A stretch of DNA of 16,778 nucleotides, from contig DAOSPF010000066.1 of the NCBI GenBank assembly GCA_035374585.1, positions 1 to 16,778 on the forward strand, written 5' to 3'. This document shows positions 1-7,894 of this stretch, one piece after another. Numbering within the stretch: position 1 is the stretch's first letter; each line of letters begins with the position of its first letter. The stretch comes from JAKPQD01 sp029572965. GTDB taxonomy: Bacteria; Bacteroidota; Bacteroidia; Bacteroidales; DTGW01. The notes under the pieces were generated by a model. It worked only from the letters and a program-made list of their open reading frames with translations. It had not been told where the DNA came from and did not search any database. Both the position numbers and the translations under genes were made by a program.

Positions 1-1
1 C

Positions 2-610
2 ATGCGTAAATACTGGATTTTATTAACCTTGTTTTTTGTAGGGCTTGTTGTTTCTGCCATTTTTCCTCACGATTATTTTACCTGGTTTTTGGAAGTGTTT
101 CCTGCTATTTTGGCTTTAATTGCTCTTGTTTTAACTTTCAACAAGTTCAGGTTTACCACATTTACTTACTCTTTTATTGTGTTACATTGCTATATCCTAT
201 TCATTGGTGGACATTACACCTATGCTGAGGTTTCATTATTTGATTGGATAAGGGATGTATTTCATCAAAGCCGCAACAACTACGATAAAGTTGGCCATTT
301 TATGCAAGGTTTTGTTCCTGCAATGGTCATAAGGGAATTGTTTCTTCGAAATAAAATTGTTAAGGCAGGAGGCTGGCTTGGCTTTGTTACTATTAGTGTC
401 TGCCTTGCTATTAGCGCCTTATATGAACTTTTTGAATGGTTCGTAGCTGTTGCTTCAGGTCGGGCTGCCGATGCATTTCTTGGAACACAAAGTTATGTTT
501 GGGATACGCAGTCTGATATGCTTTTTGCTCTGATAGGGGCAACCTCCATGATTCTTTTATTTTCTAAAGTGCAGGATAAACAAATTAATAAGCTTGGCAA
601 AGTTCAATAA
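2..610 (+). CDS. DUF2238 / YjdF-family integral membrane protein
   Basis: This is a 202-residue inner-membrane protein of the DUF2238 (E. coli YjdF) family; its biochemical role is unknown. About five hydrophobic segments are visible (roughly residues 5-22, 30-46, 54-75, 124-150 and 172-187). The family signatures are DKVGHFMQG at 95-103, YELFEW at 141-146 and WDTQSDM at 167-173; these conserved charged and aromatic residues sit at membrane boundaries. The length is close to that of family members, so the ATG at position 2 is probably the true start, but only one base precedes it and no promoter or upstream neighbour can be judged. The next gene starts 73 nt downstream across a short AT-rich repeat. 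Family assignment is confident; function is not known. Confidence 0.85.
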   Translation: MRKYWILLTLFFVGLVVSAIFPHDYFTWFLEVFPAILALIALVLTFNKFRFTTFTYSFIVLHCYILFIGGHYTYAEVSLFDWIRDVFHQSRNNYDKVGHFMQGFVPAMVIRELFLRNKIVKAGGWLGFVTISVCLAISALYELFEWFVAVASGRAADAFLGTQSYVWDTQSDMLFALIGATSMILLFSKVQDKQINKLGKVQ

Positions 611-644
611 TGGATATTTTGCATTTCATTAATTCGCTCATTCA

Positions 645-674
645 CAAATTTTCAAATTTTCAAATTTTCAAATT
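645..674. repeat. Short tandem repeat, 8-bp unit CAAATTTT
   Basis: CAAATTTT occurs three times in perfect tandem (645-652, 653-660, 661-668), followed by a partial fourth copy. The array ends 9 nt before the ATG of the DUF721 gene, so it lies in the probable leader or promoter region. Nothing else is recognisable in the 73-nt gap. Confidence 0.85.
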
Positions 675-683
675 ATTATTTTT

Positions 684-974
684 ATGCGCAGAAGCCAAAC
701 ATTGCCAGTAGGGGATTTGCTCAGGGAATATCTCTCGAAATATGGATTAGAGCAGAAGTTCCTTGAAGCTAAAGTCATGTATTCGTGGCCAGAAGTGGTT
801 GGGACTGCTGTGGCTAAAAAAACCAAGAACCTGGCCATTAAAAACCGCGTATTGTTTGTTTACCTTGAATCTTCGGTTGTGAAAAACCACCTGGGCATGA
901 TAAAAAATGACCTTCCGGCCTTGCTGAACGAAAAAGCAGGTTTTTCGGTGATTGATGAAGTAGTATTGCGATAG
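684..974 (+). CDS. DUF721 family protein (DciA-like)
   Basis: This is a 96-residue protein of the DUF721 family. In some bacteria DUF721 proteins (DciA) help load the replicative helicase; Bacteroidota members are small single-domain versions like this one. Visible features are the N-terminal segment LPVGDLLREYL, the conserved tryptophan of YSWPEVVG near residue 35, and a KH-like core with LFVYLESSVVKNHL followed by the C-terminal VIDEVVLR strand. It is complete. The ATG at 684 is well placed after an AT-rich leader containing an octamer repeat. Mfd starts 32 nt after its stop, so the two may be co-transcribed. The family call is firm; the helicase-loading role here is inferred from relatives. 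Confidence 0.8.
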   Translation: MRRSQTLPVGDLLREYLSKYGLEQKFLEAKVMYSWPEVVGTAVAKKTKNLAIKNRVLFVYLESSVVKNHLGMIKNDLPALLNEKAGFSVIDEVVLR

Positions 975-1006
975 TTTTTGCACTTTTGCATGTCAAATTT
1001 TTCGCA

Positions 1007-4000
1007 ATGGATTTTTCGGCTTTATATCAGCAAAAACACCCCCGTTTTCTTGATTTTATTAGTAGTATAAAAAATAAGCCCAATGCACGTGCCAAAGTTA
1101 GTGGCATTGCAGGGTCTTCCCGTTCGGCTATCTGCTCAGCTTTTTTTAAAGAGATAAATACATCTTGTGTTTTCCTGCTCAATGAATATGAGGATGCTGC
1201 ATACTTTGCTTCAGATTTGCTCAATTATTTTGAGGAAGACAGCATTGTCTTTTTCCCTTCGTCTTATCGCAGGCCGGGTCACAGCATTCAGGAAGATGCA
1301 TCGCACATCATACGGCGTACAGAAGCTTTAAAACGCTTGACTTTGTCTGCTGACAAACCTTTGCTTGTTGTTACTTACCCTGAGGCCCTGGCCGAAAGAG
1401 TAGGAGAGGCCGGACAACTCAAAAAGTCTATGATTACCCTGCATAGCAACGAAAAGGTTGACCTGGCATTTTTGAAAGAAACCCTGAAAGAGCTTGGCTT
1501 CGAGCGTAGCGATTTTGTTATCAGTCCCGGGCAATATTCGGTGCGTGGGAGTATTGTTGATGTTTATTCTTTTTCGGCCAAATTCCCTTATCGTATTGAT
1601 TTTTTTGGCAATGAAGTGGACTCTATCCGCTCGTTTGACCTCGAAACACAGCTTTCGGTAGATAAGCTCGATAAAATTGATATTCTGCCTGACCTGAAAA
1701 AGAACTCGGGCAAAGGAAACATGGTCTCGTTCTTTTCTTTATTGCCTCCAGATAGTGTGGTATGGGCCGAAAGCCTTACCGATACATTCCGACAGGTAAA
1801 TGAGTTGCAAAAAGGGCATTGGATTGGGTTGAAACCTGAAGAGGATGGTCGTTTGCCTATTGTTGATTATTTGGTTGACGAAGAAAGCCTTATTCGAAGC
1901 ATTCAGCCGTTCAAAATCATAGAAACTAGTTCTGTCAGCTTTTTCAAGAGTGAGATACATTTTGAATTTTCAATACGCCACCAACCCAACCTGAACAAAA
2001 ATTTTGATTTGTTGGTATCTTCTGTAAAGCAATATAAACAGGATGGCTATGAGGTGTATATCTGTAGCGACCAGCCTAAACAGCTTGTCCGTATTGAAGA
2101 TATTGTAAAAAGCATTGATAAAGAGGCCGCTTTTGTTCCACTTGAACAATCGGTACACGAAGGCTTTATTGATGAAGACTTAAAAATAGCTGTTTTTACT
2201 GAACACCAAATATTTGGCAGGTATCAAAAGATCAGGTACCGCAACGATTTTGCTGCTAACCAAACTTTTACACTGAGCGAAATTACTGATCTCCATCCGG
2301 GCGACTTCATTGTACACATCGACCATGGAGTGGGACGCTTTGGTGGAATTGAAAAAGTAGAGATAAACGGTCACTGGCAGGAGGTTATCAAACTGGTGTA
2401 CCGCGACAATGATGTACTTTACGTAAGTATCCACTCGTTGCACCGCATCTCAAAATACAAAGGCAAAGATGGCGAGCCGCCAAGTGTTCATAAGTTGGGC
2501 AGTGGTGCCTGGCAGAAAACAAAAGCGGTTGCAAAGAGCAAGGTGAAGGATATAGCCAAAGACCTTATTGCGTTGTATGCCAAACGAAAGGAATCGCCTG
2601 GTTTTGCTTATTCTCCCGATTCGTTTATGCAGGAAGAACTTGAAGCTTCTTTTATTTATGAGGATACTCCAGATCAGGAAAAAGCAACCATGCTTGTTAA
2701 ACAAGGTATGGAACGTGATTATCCAATGGACATGCTGGTTTGTGGGGATGTTGGTTTTGGAAAAACCGAAATTGCCATTCGTGCTGCTTTTAAGGCTGTG
2801 GCCGATAATAAGCAGGTGGCCGTGCTGGTTCCTACAACAATCCTGGCGCTCCAGCATTTCAAAACCTTTTCCGAAAGGCTAAAAGGCTTTCCCTGCAAAG
2901 TAGATTTCATCAGCCGTATGCGTAAACCTAAGGATATTAGGGAGATTTTGAAGAAATTAAAAGAAGGGGATATTAATATTCTTATTGGTACACATAAACT
3001 ACTTAGCAAAGATATTGAATTTAAAGACCTTGGGCTGCTCATCATTGATGAAGAACAGAAGTTTGGGGTGGCTATGAAGGAAAAGTTGAAGCAACTTAAG
3101 TTAAATATTGATACGCTGACACTTACGGCAACTCCAATACCTCGTACATTGCAGTTTTCGCTTATGGGTGCACGTGATTTGGCTATTATCAATACGCCTC
3201 CGCCCAACCGTCACCCCATTGTCACAGAAGTACATTCGTTTAACGAAACCATTATCCGTGAAGGCATTATGTATGAGCTTATGCGAGGCGGACAGGTATT
3301 TTTTCTGAATAACCGCATTGCCAATTTGTCCGATTTGCAAATGGTCATTCGAAAATTGGTGCCAGAAGCTCGTACCGTTATTGCTCATGGGCAAATGGAT
3401 CCTGAAAAGCTTGAGGAAATTATCCTCGACTTTATTGACGGGCAATACGATGTGCTTATTGCTACGGCCATCATCGAGTCGGGTATAGATATTTCCAATG
3501 CCAACACGATATTTATCAATGACGCGCACCACTTCGGGTTGAGCGACTTGCACCAGCTACGGGGCAGGGTAGGACGCAGTAACAAAAAAGCTTTCTGCTA
3601 CTTGCTTACTCCTCCGGTTACTACGCTTACTTCTGAAGCCCGCCGCAGGCTTAAGGCCATTGAAGACTTTTCAGAACTGGGAAGTGGCTTTAGTATAGCC
3701 ATGCAAGACCTTGATATCCGAGGCGCCGGAAACCTTCTTGGAGCTGAACAAAGCGGTTTTATTGCCGAAATTGGCTACGAAACGTATCAACGTATTCTCA
3801 ATGAGGCTATCCAGGAACTTAAAGAATCTGACTTCAAAGATTTGTTCTATAACGAAAAAACTGAAACGCAAATAGCTCAGCCTTCAAGCAATGTATTGAA
3901 TAATGTAATGTATATTACAGATTGTCAAATTGATACAGATTTAGAAATTCTCATTCCCGAGGTTTATGTGGAGAGTATCACCGAGCGTATCAAGCTTTAT

Positions 4001-4369
4001 CGTGAACTGGACAACCTTCAGACGGATGAGGATTTGGCAGCATTTGTTTCGAGGCTTGCTGACCGTTTTGGACCTGTGCCACAGTCCTGTACTGATCTTA
4101 TAGATGTGGTACGCTTGCGTCGTATGGCTTTGCAGTTAGGATTTGAACGCATTGTCCTGAAAAACAAACAAATGGTAATTTATTTTATTGCCAATCAAAA
4201 ATCGCCATACTATCAATCACCTGTTTTTATTGGAGTACTGAATGCTGTTAATAAAAACCCTAAGGTATTCCGCATGAAAGAAAGCAAGGATAAGCTCATT
4301 ATGTCGGTGGACAATATTTCAAAGGTAGGCCAGGCAATAGACGTGATAAGGAAACTAAATATGGATTAG
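1007..4369 (+). CDS. mfd: Transcription-repair coupling factor Mfd
   Basis: This 1120-residue SF2 translocase removes RNA polymerase stalled at DNA lesions and recruits UvrA for nucleotide-excision repair. The domain order is complete: an N-terminal UvrB-like region; a CarD-like RNA-polymerase-interaction domain beginning near residue 427 (LHPGDFIVHIDHGVGRF); the translocase motor with Walker A GDVGFGKTE at 580-588, Walker B DEEQ from 681, LTATPIPRT (motif III) and QLRGRVGRS (motif VI) from 850; and a C-terminal TRCF domain. The length is normal for the family. The frame is open from a TTG at 986, but the ATG at 1007 gives the usual MDFSALYQQ-type start and is preferred. A weak -7-like CACTTTTG lies at 981-988. 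No terminator is evident after the stop. Confidence 0.97.
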   Translation: MDFSALYQQKHPRFLDFISSIKNKPNARAKVSGIAGSSRSAICSAFFKEINTSCVFLLNEYEDAAYFASDLLNYFEEDSIVFFPSSYRRPGHSIQEDASHIIRRTEALKRLTLSADKPLLVVTYPEALAERVGEAGQLKKSMITLHSNEKVDLAFLKETLKELGFERSDFVISPGQYSVRGSIVDVYSFSAKFPYRIDFFGNEVDSIRSFDLETQLSVDKLDKIDILPDLKKNSGKGNMVSFFSLLPPDSVVWAESLTDTFRQVNELQKGHWIGLKPEEDGRLPIVDYLVDEESLIRSIQPFKIIETSSVSFFKSEIHFEFSIRHQPNLNKNFDLLVSSVKQYKQDGYEVYICSDQPKQLVRIEDIVKSIDKEAAFVPLEQSVHEGFIDEDLKIAVFTEHQIFGRYQKIRYRNDFAANQTFTLSEITDLHPGDFIVHIDHGVGRFGGIEKVEINGHWQEVIKLVYRDNDVLYVSIHSLHRISKYKGKDGEPPSVHKLGSGAWQKTKAVAKSKVKDIAKDLIALYAKRKESPGFAYSPDSFMQEELEASFIYEDTPDQEKATMLVKQGMERDYPMDMLVCGDVGFGKTEIAIRAAFKAVADNKQVAVLVPTTILALQHFKTFSERLKGFPCKVDFISRMRKPKDIREILKKLKEGDINILIGTHKLLSKDIEFKDLGLLIIDEEQKFGVAMKEKLKQLKLNIDTLTLTATPIPRTLQFSLMGARDLAIINTPPPNRHPIVTEVHSFNETIIREGIMYELMRGGQVFFLNNRIANLSDLQMVIRKLVPEARTVIAHGQMDPEKLEEIILDFIDGQYDVLIATAIIESGIDISNANTIFINDAHHFGLSDLHQLRGRVGRSNKKAFCYLLTPPVTTLTSEARRRLKAIEDFSELGSGFSIAMQDLDIRGAGNLLGAEQSGFIAEIGYETYQRILNEAIQELKESDFKDLFYNEKTETQIAQPSSNVLNNVMYITDCQIDTDLEILIPEVYVESITERIKLYRELDNLQTDEDLAAFVSRLADRFGPVPQSCTDLIDVVRLRRMALQLGFERIVLKNKQMVIYFIANQKSPYYQSPVFIGVLNAVNKNPKVFRMKESKDKLIMSVDNISKVGQAIDVIRKLNMD

Positions 4370-4391
4370 CTCTATTAATATTTAAATTTCT

Positions 4392-4399
4392 TATCTTTG
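4392..4399 (+). promoter_or_regulatory. Putative Bacteroidota -7 promoter element
   Basis: TATCTTTG is a perfect match to the Bacteroidota sigma-factor -7 consensus TAnnTTTG. It lies 34 nt before the ATG of the small ORF at 4434 and just after the mfd stop. No convincing -33 TTG is seen at the expected spacing. It would drive the small ORF and the overlapping ART-like gene. Confidence 0.5.
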
Positions 4400-4433
4400 T
4401 ATTGTTTTCTATAAATATCAAAATTTGAGGTTT

Positions 4434-4580
4434 ATGACAAAAAAGCAGGAAAAAGAATTAGTAGCCTCTTTTAAAGAATATTCAAAAGAGATTTTGTCTT
4501 CAAAAGAAAATTCGCAAAAATTTTTGATTGAATTAGGTATTTGTACTAAAAATGGAAACTTAACCCATAATTATCGATAA
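4434..4580 (+). CDS. Small protein upstream of ART-like gene (possible antitoxin or partner)
   Basis: This is a 48-residue reading frame starting MTKKQEKELVASF and ending LTHNYR. It has a charged, probably helical N-terminus rich in Lys and Glu, and a C-terminal FLIELGICTKNGNLTHNY segment. From memory, short proteins with a similar ending (FL..aGI.TK.GkL...Y) often precede genes of the type found next; this was not verified by search. A perfect -7 box lies 34 nt upstream, and GAGG shortly before the ATG may serve as ribosome-binding site. Its stop overlaps the next ATG in the sequence TAATG, so the two are translationally coupled. The small-upstream, overlapping arrangement is typical of toxin-antitoxin pairs, but no DNA-binding motif is evident and the role is inferred. 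Confidence 0.6.
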   Translation: MTKKQEKELVASFKEYSKEILSSKENSQKFLIELGICTKNGNLTHNYR

Positions 4581-5190
4581 TGTATTCTAAACGTCACAAT
4601 TTAATTATTGGTTTTCATGGCTGTGACGAAACTGTAAGGGATAAGATAGTAAGAGGGGAGGATAACCTTAAGAAAAGCACAATGATTATGATTGGTTAGG
4701 TCATGGCATGTATTTTTGGGAATACAACTATGAAAGAGCTCTTGATTATGCCAAACTTATACATAAAAATCCTGTAAGAAGCAAAAATAAGATAGAAAAG
4801 CCTTCTGTACTTGGGGCTGTAATTGATTTGGGGCATTGTTTAGATTTGCTCGACTCTGCGTACCTTAACATTGTTAAAGAAGCGTATAAGTTACTTGAAA
4901 AATCTTCAAAAAATGCAGGATTTGAGTTGCCTAAAAATCTTTCGATAGAAAACGAAAAAGATATTTTAATTCGCAAACTTGACTGTGCTGTCATTGAGGC
5001 TGTTCATCATTATCACAGAGAAAAAAATATAGTTTTCGATTCTGTACGAAATGTATTTTTTGAAGGTGATTGCCTTTATGAAAATGCTGGATTTAGAGAG
5101 AAGAACCATATTCAAATTTGCGTTAGAAACCCAAATTGTATCAAAGGTTTTTTTATTCCCAGAAACCACATTGAGAACTGGGATGAATAA
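4580..5190 (+). pseudogene. Frameshifted ART/PARP-fold-like protein (possible toxin)
   Basis: One gene is split into two frames. The first frame starts at ATG 4580 and runs MYSKRHNLIIGFHGCDETV... until it stops at 4697-4699. The second frame continues from 4681 with NDYDWLGHGMYFWEYN and ends at 5190. Restoring one base at about 4680 joins them as ...LKKST-NDYDWLGHGMYF..., a protein of about 203 residues. The pattern FHGC (His13), then GHGMYF (Tyr45) followed by ERALDYA, resembles the first two catalytic motifs of PARP-like ADP-ribosyltransferases (HG..., then GxGIYF followed by an Ala/Tyr helix). The usual Glu of the third motif is not obvious; HIQICVRN near the C-terminus is the likely equivalent, with Gln. 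The ATG at 4708 would discard both motifs, so it is not the original start. A sequencing error is possible. Confidence 0.6.
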
Positions 5191-5261
5191 ACTTCACAAA
5201 GTTTATGGCAACGTTCGAAGAGTTTGGAAGTACCTAAAACACGTTATTGGTAAAAGTTTAT

Positions 5262-5717
5262 ATGATGAGAATTTTATTTTTCATAGGTATAATTTTTCCC
5301 TGTACAATGTTGACTTCCCAGGAGTTACCAATATCTCATGTCATTGAATCGTCCTCCATTTCAACTATAGAGGAGGAAATGTTCTGCAACGACAGTTCTA
5401 TTGTTCTCACTAATGACAGCATGGCTGTAATGTGTTCCAATCTGAATGCTAATAAAAATAGCTCTTTTGCAACAGTATTGATTAAAGCTGGCTATGGTTT
5501 GTTTCTGGCAGGGGGAATTGTATTGTGTGCTGGATTTATAGGAGGATGGATGATTTCTGGCCTTGTTATTTTGACGCAAATGCCCTATTTAGCTTATGAA
5601 ATTATTGCCATTTTTTCGGGCTATATTTTGTATCGGATAGGGAAAAGGATTGAGCTAAACTTTATAATAAACCACAATAGAGGAAAGGCCTTAAACGTTA
5701 ATCTTCAAAAATATTAG
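5262..5717 (+). CDS. Small hypothetical membrane protein with signal peptide
   Basis: I do not recognise this protein. The frame is open from a TTG at 5247, but the ATG at 5262 (or 5265) places a hydrophobic signal-like stretch, MMRILFFIGIIFPCTMLTSQ, at the very N-terminus and is preferred (151 residues). After it comes a Ser/Asn-rich segment of about 55 residues, presumably extracytoplasmic. Two or three close hydrophobic helices follow, containing GYGLFLAGGIVLCAGFIGG and MPYLAYEIIAIFSGYILY, and then a basic tail (YRIGKRIELNFI...). It lies 71 nt after the broken ART-like gene and 92 nt before pgl. No recognisable promoter was found directly upstream, so it may be read from the same transcript as the ART-like gene. 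No function is proposed. Confidence 0.55.
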   Translation: MMRILFFIGIIFPCTMLTSQELPISHVIESSSISTIEEEMFCNDSSIVLTNDSMAVMCSNLNANKNSSFATVLIKAGYGLFLAGGIVLCAGFIGGWMISGLVILTQMPYLAYEIIAIFSGYILYRIGKRIELNFIINHNRGKALNVNLQKY

Positions 5718-5809
5718 TGAAAGACATATTTCAAAGGTTTTAAAAAATCTTTCAATAGTTATTTTAAGAAAAAAGAGTTTACTTTGCCGCAATTAAACCA
5801 ACTTATTAA

Positions 5810-6550
5810 ATGAGATTTTCTGACGATATCCTGCACATTGCACCATCGCCAATAAAGCTTGCCGAAGAGCTGGCTGGTTGGTTTTATGCCCAGGTAACTG
5901 CGCATCTCGAGCAAAATCCGAATATATACATCGCATTCTCCGGAGGAAACAGCCCTATCATGTTTTTCAGGAACATTGCCGAAAAATATGGTAAAAAGAT
6001 TGAATGGCAAAGGGTGCATATCTTTTGGGCCGACGAAAAGTGCGTGGCCCCTGACCATTACGATAGTAACTATTACTGTGCCAATAAACATTTGCTTAGC
6101 CGGATAGAAATCCCGGAAGCCAACATTCACCGCATACACGGAGAAAATACCGATAACGAGCCCAAACGCTATGCGCACGAGATTTTGAGCATTGTTCCAA
6201 AATACCAGGAAATTCCTTGCTTTGACCTTTTCTTCCTTGGGATGGGCGATGACGGGCATATTGCTTCTATCTTTGCCGGGCAGAATAATGTTATTTTTTC
6301 GGGCAATATCGTTGAACCATCAGTAGATCCGCGCAAAGACCAAAAGCGTATCACCATTACGCCTTATTGTATCAACAATTCAAAAAAAATCATCTTCAAT
6401 GTGTCTGGATTGGCTAAATCTGCCATTGTTGATGCAGTTATAAACAAAAAGGCAGACCAGTTGGAGCTCCCGGGCTTACAAATCAGGCCTGCTTTGGGCG
6501 AAATGTACTGGTTTTTTGATATCGGGGCTGCGCAAAAACTTTTTGTTTAA
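5810..6550 (+). CDS. pgl: 6-phosphogluconolactonase
   Basis: This 246-residue cytoplasmic enzyme of the pentose-phosphate pathway hydrolyses 6-phospho-D-glucono-1,5-lactone to 6-phosphogluconate. The NagB/RpiA-like fold signatures are SGGNSP at 44-49 (phosphate loop), WADEKCV at 73-79 followed by DSNY, GMGDDGH at 144-150 (catalytic region), and the C-terminal WFFDIGAAQKL. The length matches bacterial DevB-type enzymes. The ATG at 5810 is preceded by a -7-like TTACTTTG at 5779-5786 (one mismatch to TAnnTTTG), suggesting its own promoter. The usual partners zwf and gnd are not next to it. The following HD-domain gene begins 3 nt after its stop, implying co-transcription. A related sugar-phosphate isomerase or deaminase is the only realistic alternative. 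Confidence 0.9.
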   Translation: MRFSDDILHIAPSPIKLAEELAGWFYAQVTAHLEQNPNIYIAFSGGNSPIMFFRNIAEKYGKKIEWQRVHIFWADEKCVAPDHYDSNYYCANKHLLSRIEIPEANIHRIHGENTDNEPKRYAHEILSIVPKYQEIPCFDLFFLGMGDDGHIASIFAGQNNVIFSGNIVEPSVDPRKDQKRITITPYCINNSKKIIFNVSGLAKSAIVDAVINKKADQLELPGLQIRPALGEMYWFFDIGAAQKLFV

Positions 6551-6553
6551 GCC

Positions 6554-7894
6554 TTGAAAACCTCCATTGGAAATATCATTTTAGATATTGAAAATCAATG
6601 GAAGCAAGAACTTTATGGCCATTGTGCTGCAATTTTCAAAACCTGCCACATTCCTTCTCATGACCAAACGCACCACGCCAGGGTTTGGAATTATGCCAGT
6701 AGTTTAGCTGTTTCTTTATATTTCAGGGGATATCCTGTTGATAAACCTTTTTTGACTAAGCTTATCATTTGTTGCTTTTTTCACGATACCGGTTTATCTG
6801 TCACTTTAGATGCTTCGCATGGTAAAGCCAGCGCCAATATTTGTAAAGAGTATTTTAAAAACATTGCCATTAATGGTTTTGAAGAAATTTTAAGGGCCAT
6901 AGAATTTCATGAAAATAAAGATGATAAAAAGCTTTCGTTAAAGAAAAACCTGCTGGGCAGCCTCCTGACTATCGCAGACGATTTAGATGCTTTTGGATAT
7001 ACTGGTATATACAGGTATGCTGAGGTTTATTCTCTCCGGGGTATTGATATTGCTGAAATATCGTCGTCGGTATTAATCAATGCCAAAGCCCGTTATCAGC
7101 GGATTGTTAAAAGCCTTCCGGCAGATGTCCTGAAAACAGATGTTTTATACAATAATTATCGCGAATTGGGCCGTTTTTTTGATGTTTCTAATTCGGATAA
7201 CGTAACAACTCTTGTCAACACTATAAAAAGCAATATTATAGCCAATAAACAACAATTAAACTCTATTGTTGAAAGTCAACAAGCTGGTTTATTTAAGGAT
7301 TTGCTGGTTAAAATTGAAGAAGAACTTAATAAAAACCTCGATAGCTCTAATATTGTATGTTTTAGTAAGAATGAAATCACTGCCAGTGATGGAAAAATCA
7401 ATAGTTATAGTTTGGCTTCTGCGCTTATTCTGGTGCTGTTTGTTGTTTGCCCGTTCTCACTATGGTATGAGGATGTTTCCTTAAAAGAATCGTTATTTAA
7501 TGTGGCAAAAACGGTTTATATCTGGTTTATTCCATTGGTTATTGTGCATGAAGGGCTGCATGCCTTGTTTTTAATTCTGACCAACAAATTCAATGTTAAA
7601 GCCCTGAAATTTGGCTTTAGTAAAACTTCGCTATCGCCTTATACGCATTATAATCAAGTTGTTACAAAAGTTTCTTACTTAGTTTCGCTTTTTGCCCCCT
7701 TTGTCCTGATAGGCATAATACCTTTGTTTATATCAGCATTTACAGGGTCTGGATATTGGTTCTTACTTTCAATAATAAGTATATGGACATGTACAGGCGA
7801 TCTATTGGCTGTATTTCTTTTGTCAAAAGTACCAAATCAATATTTTGTTCTGGATCATACAGAAAGATTGGGGTTTTTTGTTATTGAACGCTAA
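6554..7894 (+). CDS. HD phosphohydrolase fused to DUF3267-type membrane metallopeptidase
   Basis: This 446-residue protein has two domains. Residues 20-215 form an HD-superfamily metal phosphohydrolase: HDQTHH at 36-41, FFHDTG with the HD pair at 77-78, FHE with His119, and ADDLDAFG with Asp142/143, so the metal ligands look intact. Residues 285-446 form a membrane domain with helices near 284-303, 321-341, 372-395 and 400-424. It carries HEGLH at 332-336 (HExxH zinc motif), GD at 415-416 and a C-terminal DHTERLGF, a pattern matching DUF3267 site-2-protease-like peptidases. The start is TTG at 6554, 3 nt after pgl; no in-frame ATG precedes the HD core, so TTG is accepted. Its stop overlaps that of the convergent gene. 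Substrates of both domains are unknown. Confidence 0.75.
   Translation: MKTSIGNIILDIENQWKQELYGHCAAIFKTCHIPSHDQTHHARVWNYASSLAVSLYFRGYPVDKPFLTKLIICCFFHDTGLSVTLDASHGKASANICKEYFKNIAINGFEEILRAIEFHENKDDKKLSLKKNLLGSLLTIADDLDAFGYTGIYRYAEVYSLRGIDIAEISSSVLINAKARYQRIVKSLPADVLKTDVLYNNYRELGRFFDVSNSDNVTTLVNTIKSNIIANKQQLNSIVESQQAGLFKDLLVKIEEELNKNLDSSNIVCFSKNEITASDGKINSYSLASALILVLFVVCPFSLWYEDVSLKESLFNVAKTVYIWFIPLVIVHEGLHALFLILTNKFNVKALKFGFSKTSLSPYTHYNQVVTKVSYLVSLFAPFVLIGIIPLFISAFTGSGYWFLLSIISIWTCTGDLLAVFLLSKVPNQYFVLDHTERLGFFVIER

Noticed and set aside
645..674. CRISPR-like repeat
   Set aside because: The 8-bp units are directly adjacent with no spacers, and no cas gene is present.
986..1006. Upstream TTG start for Mfd adding seven residues
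   Set aside because: The added residues are not Mfd-like and the ATG at 1007 gives a standard N-terminus.
2450..3553. Several overlapping minus-strand reading frames of 135-162 codons inside mfd
   Set aside because: They lie antisense to a highly conserved gene and show no recognisable domains or start context.
4670..4684. Programmed -1 frameshift joining the two halves of the ART-like gene
   Set aside because: The frame change fits, but no canonical slippery heptamer is present; one missing base is simpler.
4708..5190. Stand-alone 160-residue gene starting at ATG 4708
   Set aside because: The frame is meaningful upstream of this ATG (NDYDWLGHG from 4681), and the start would delete both proposed catalytic motifs.
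5051..5347. Plus-strand frame of 98 codons overlapping the ART-like gene and the membrane protein
   Set aside because: It overlaps two better-supported genes in another frame and has no recognisable features.
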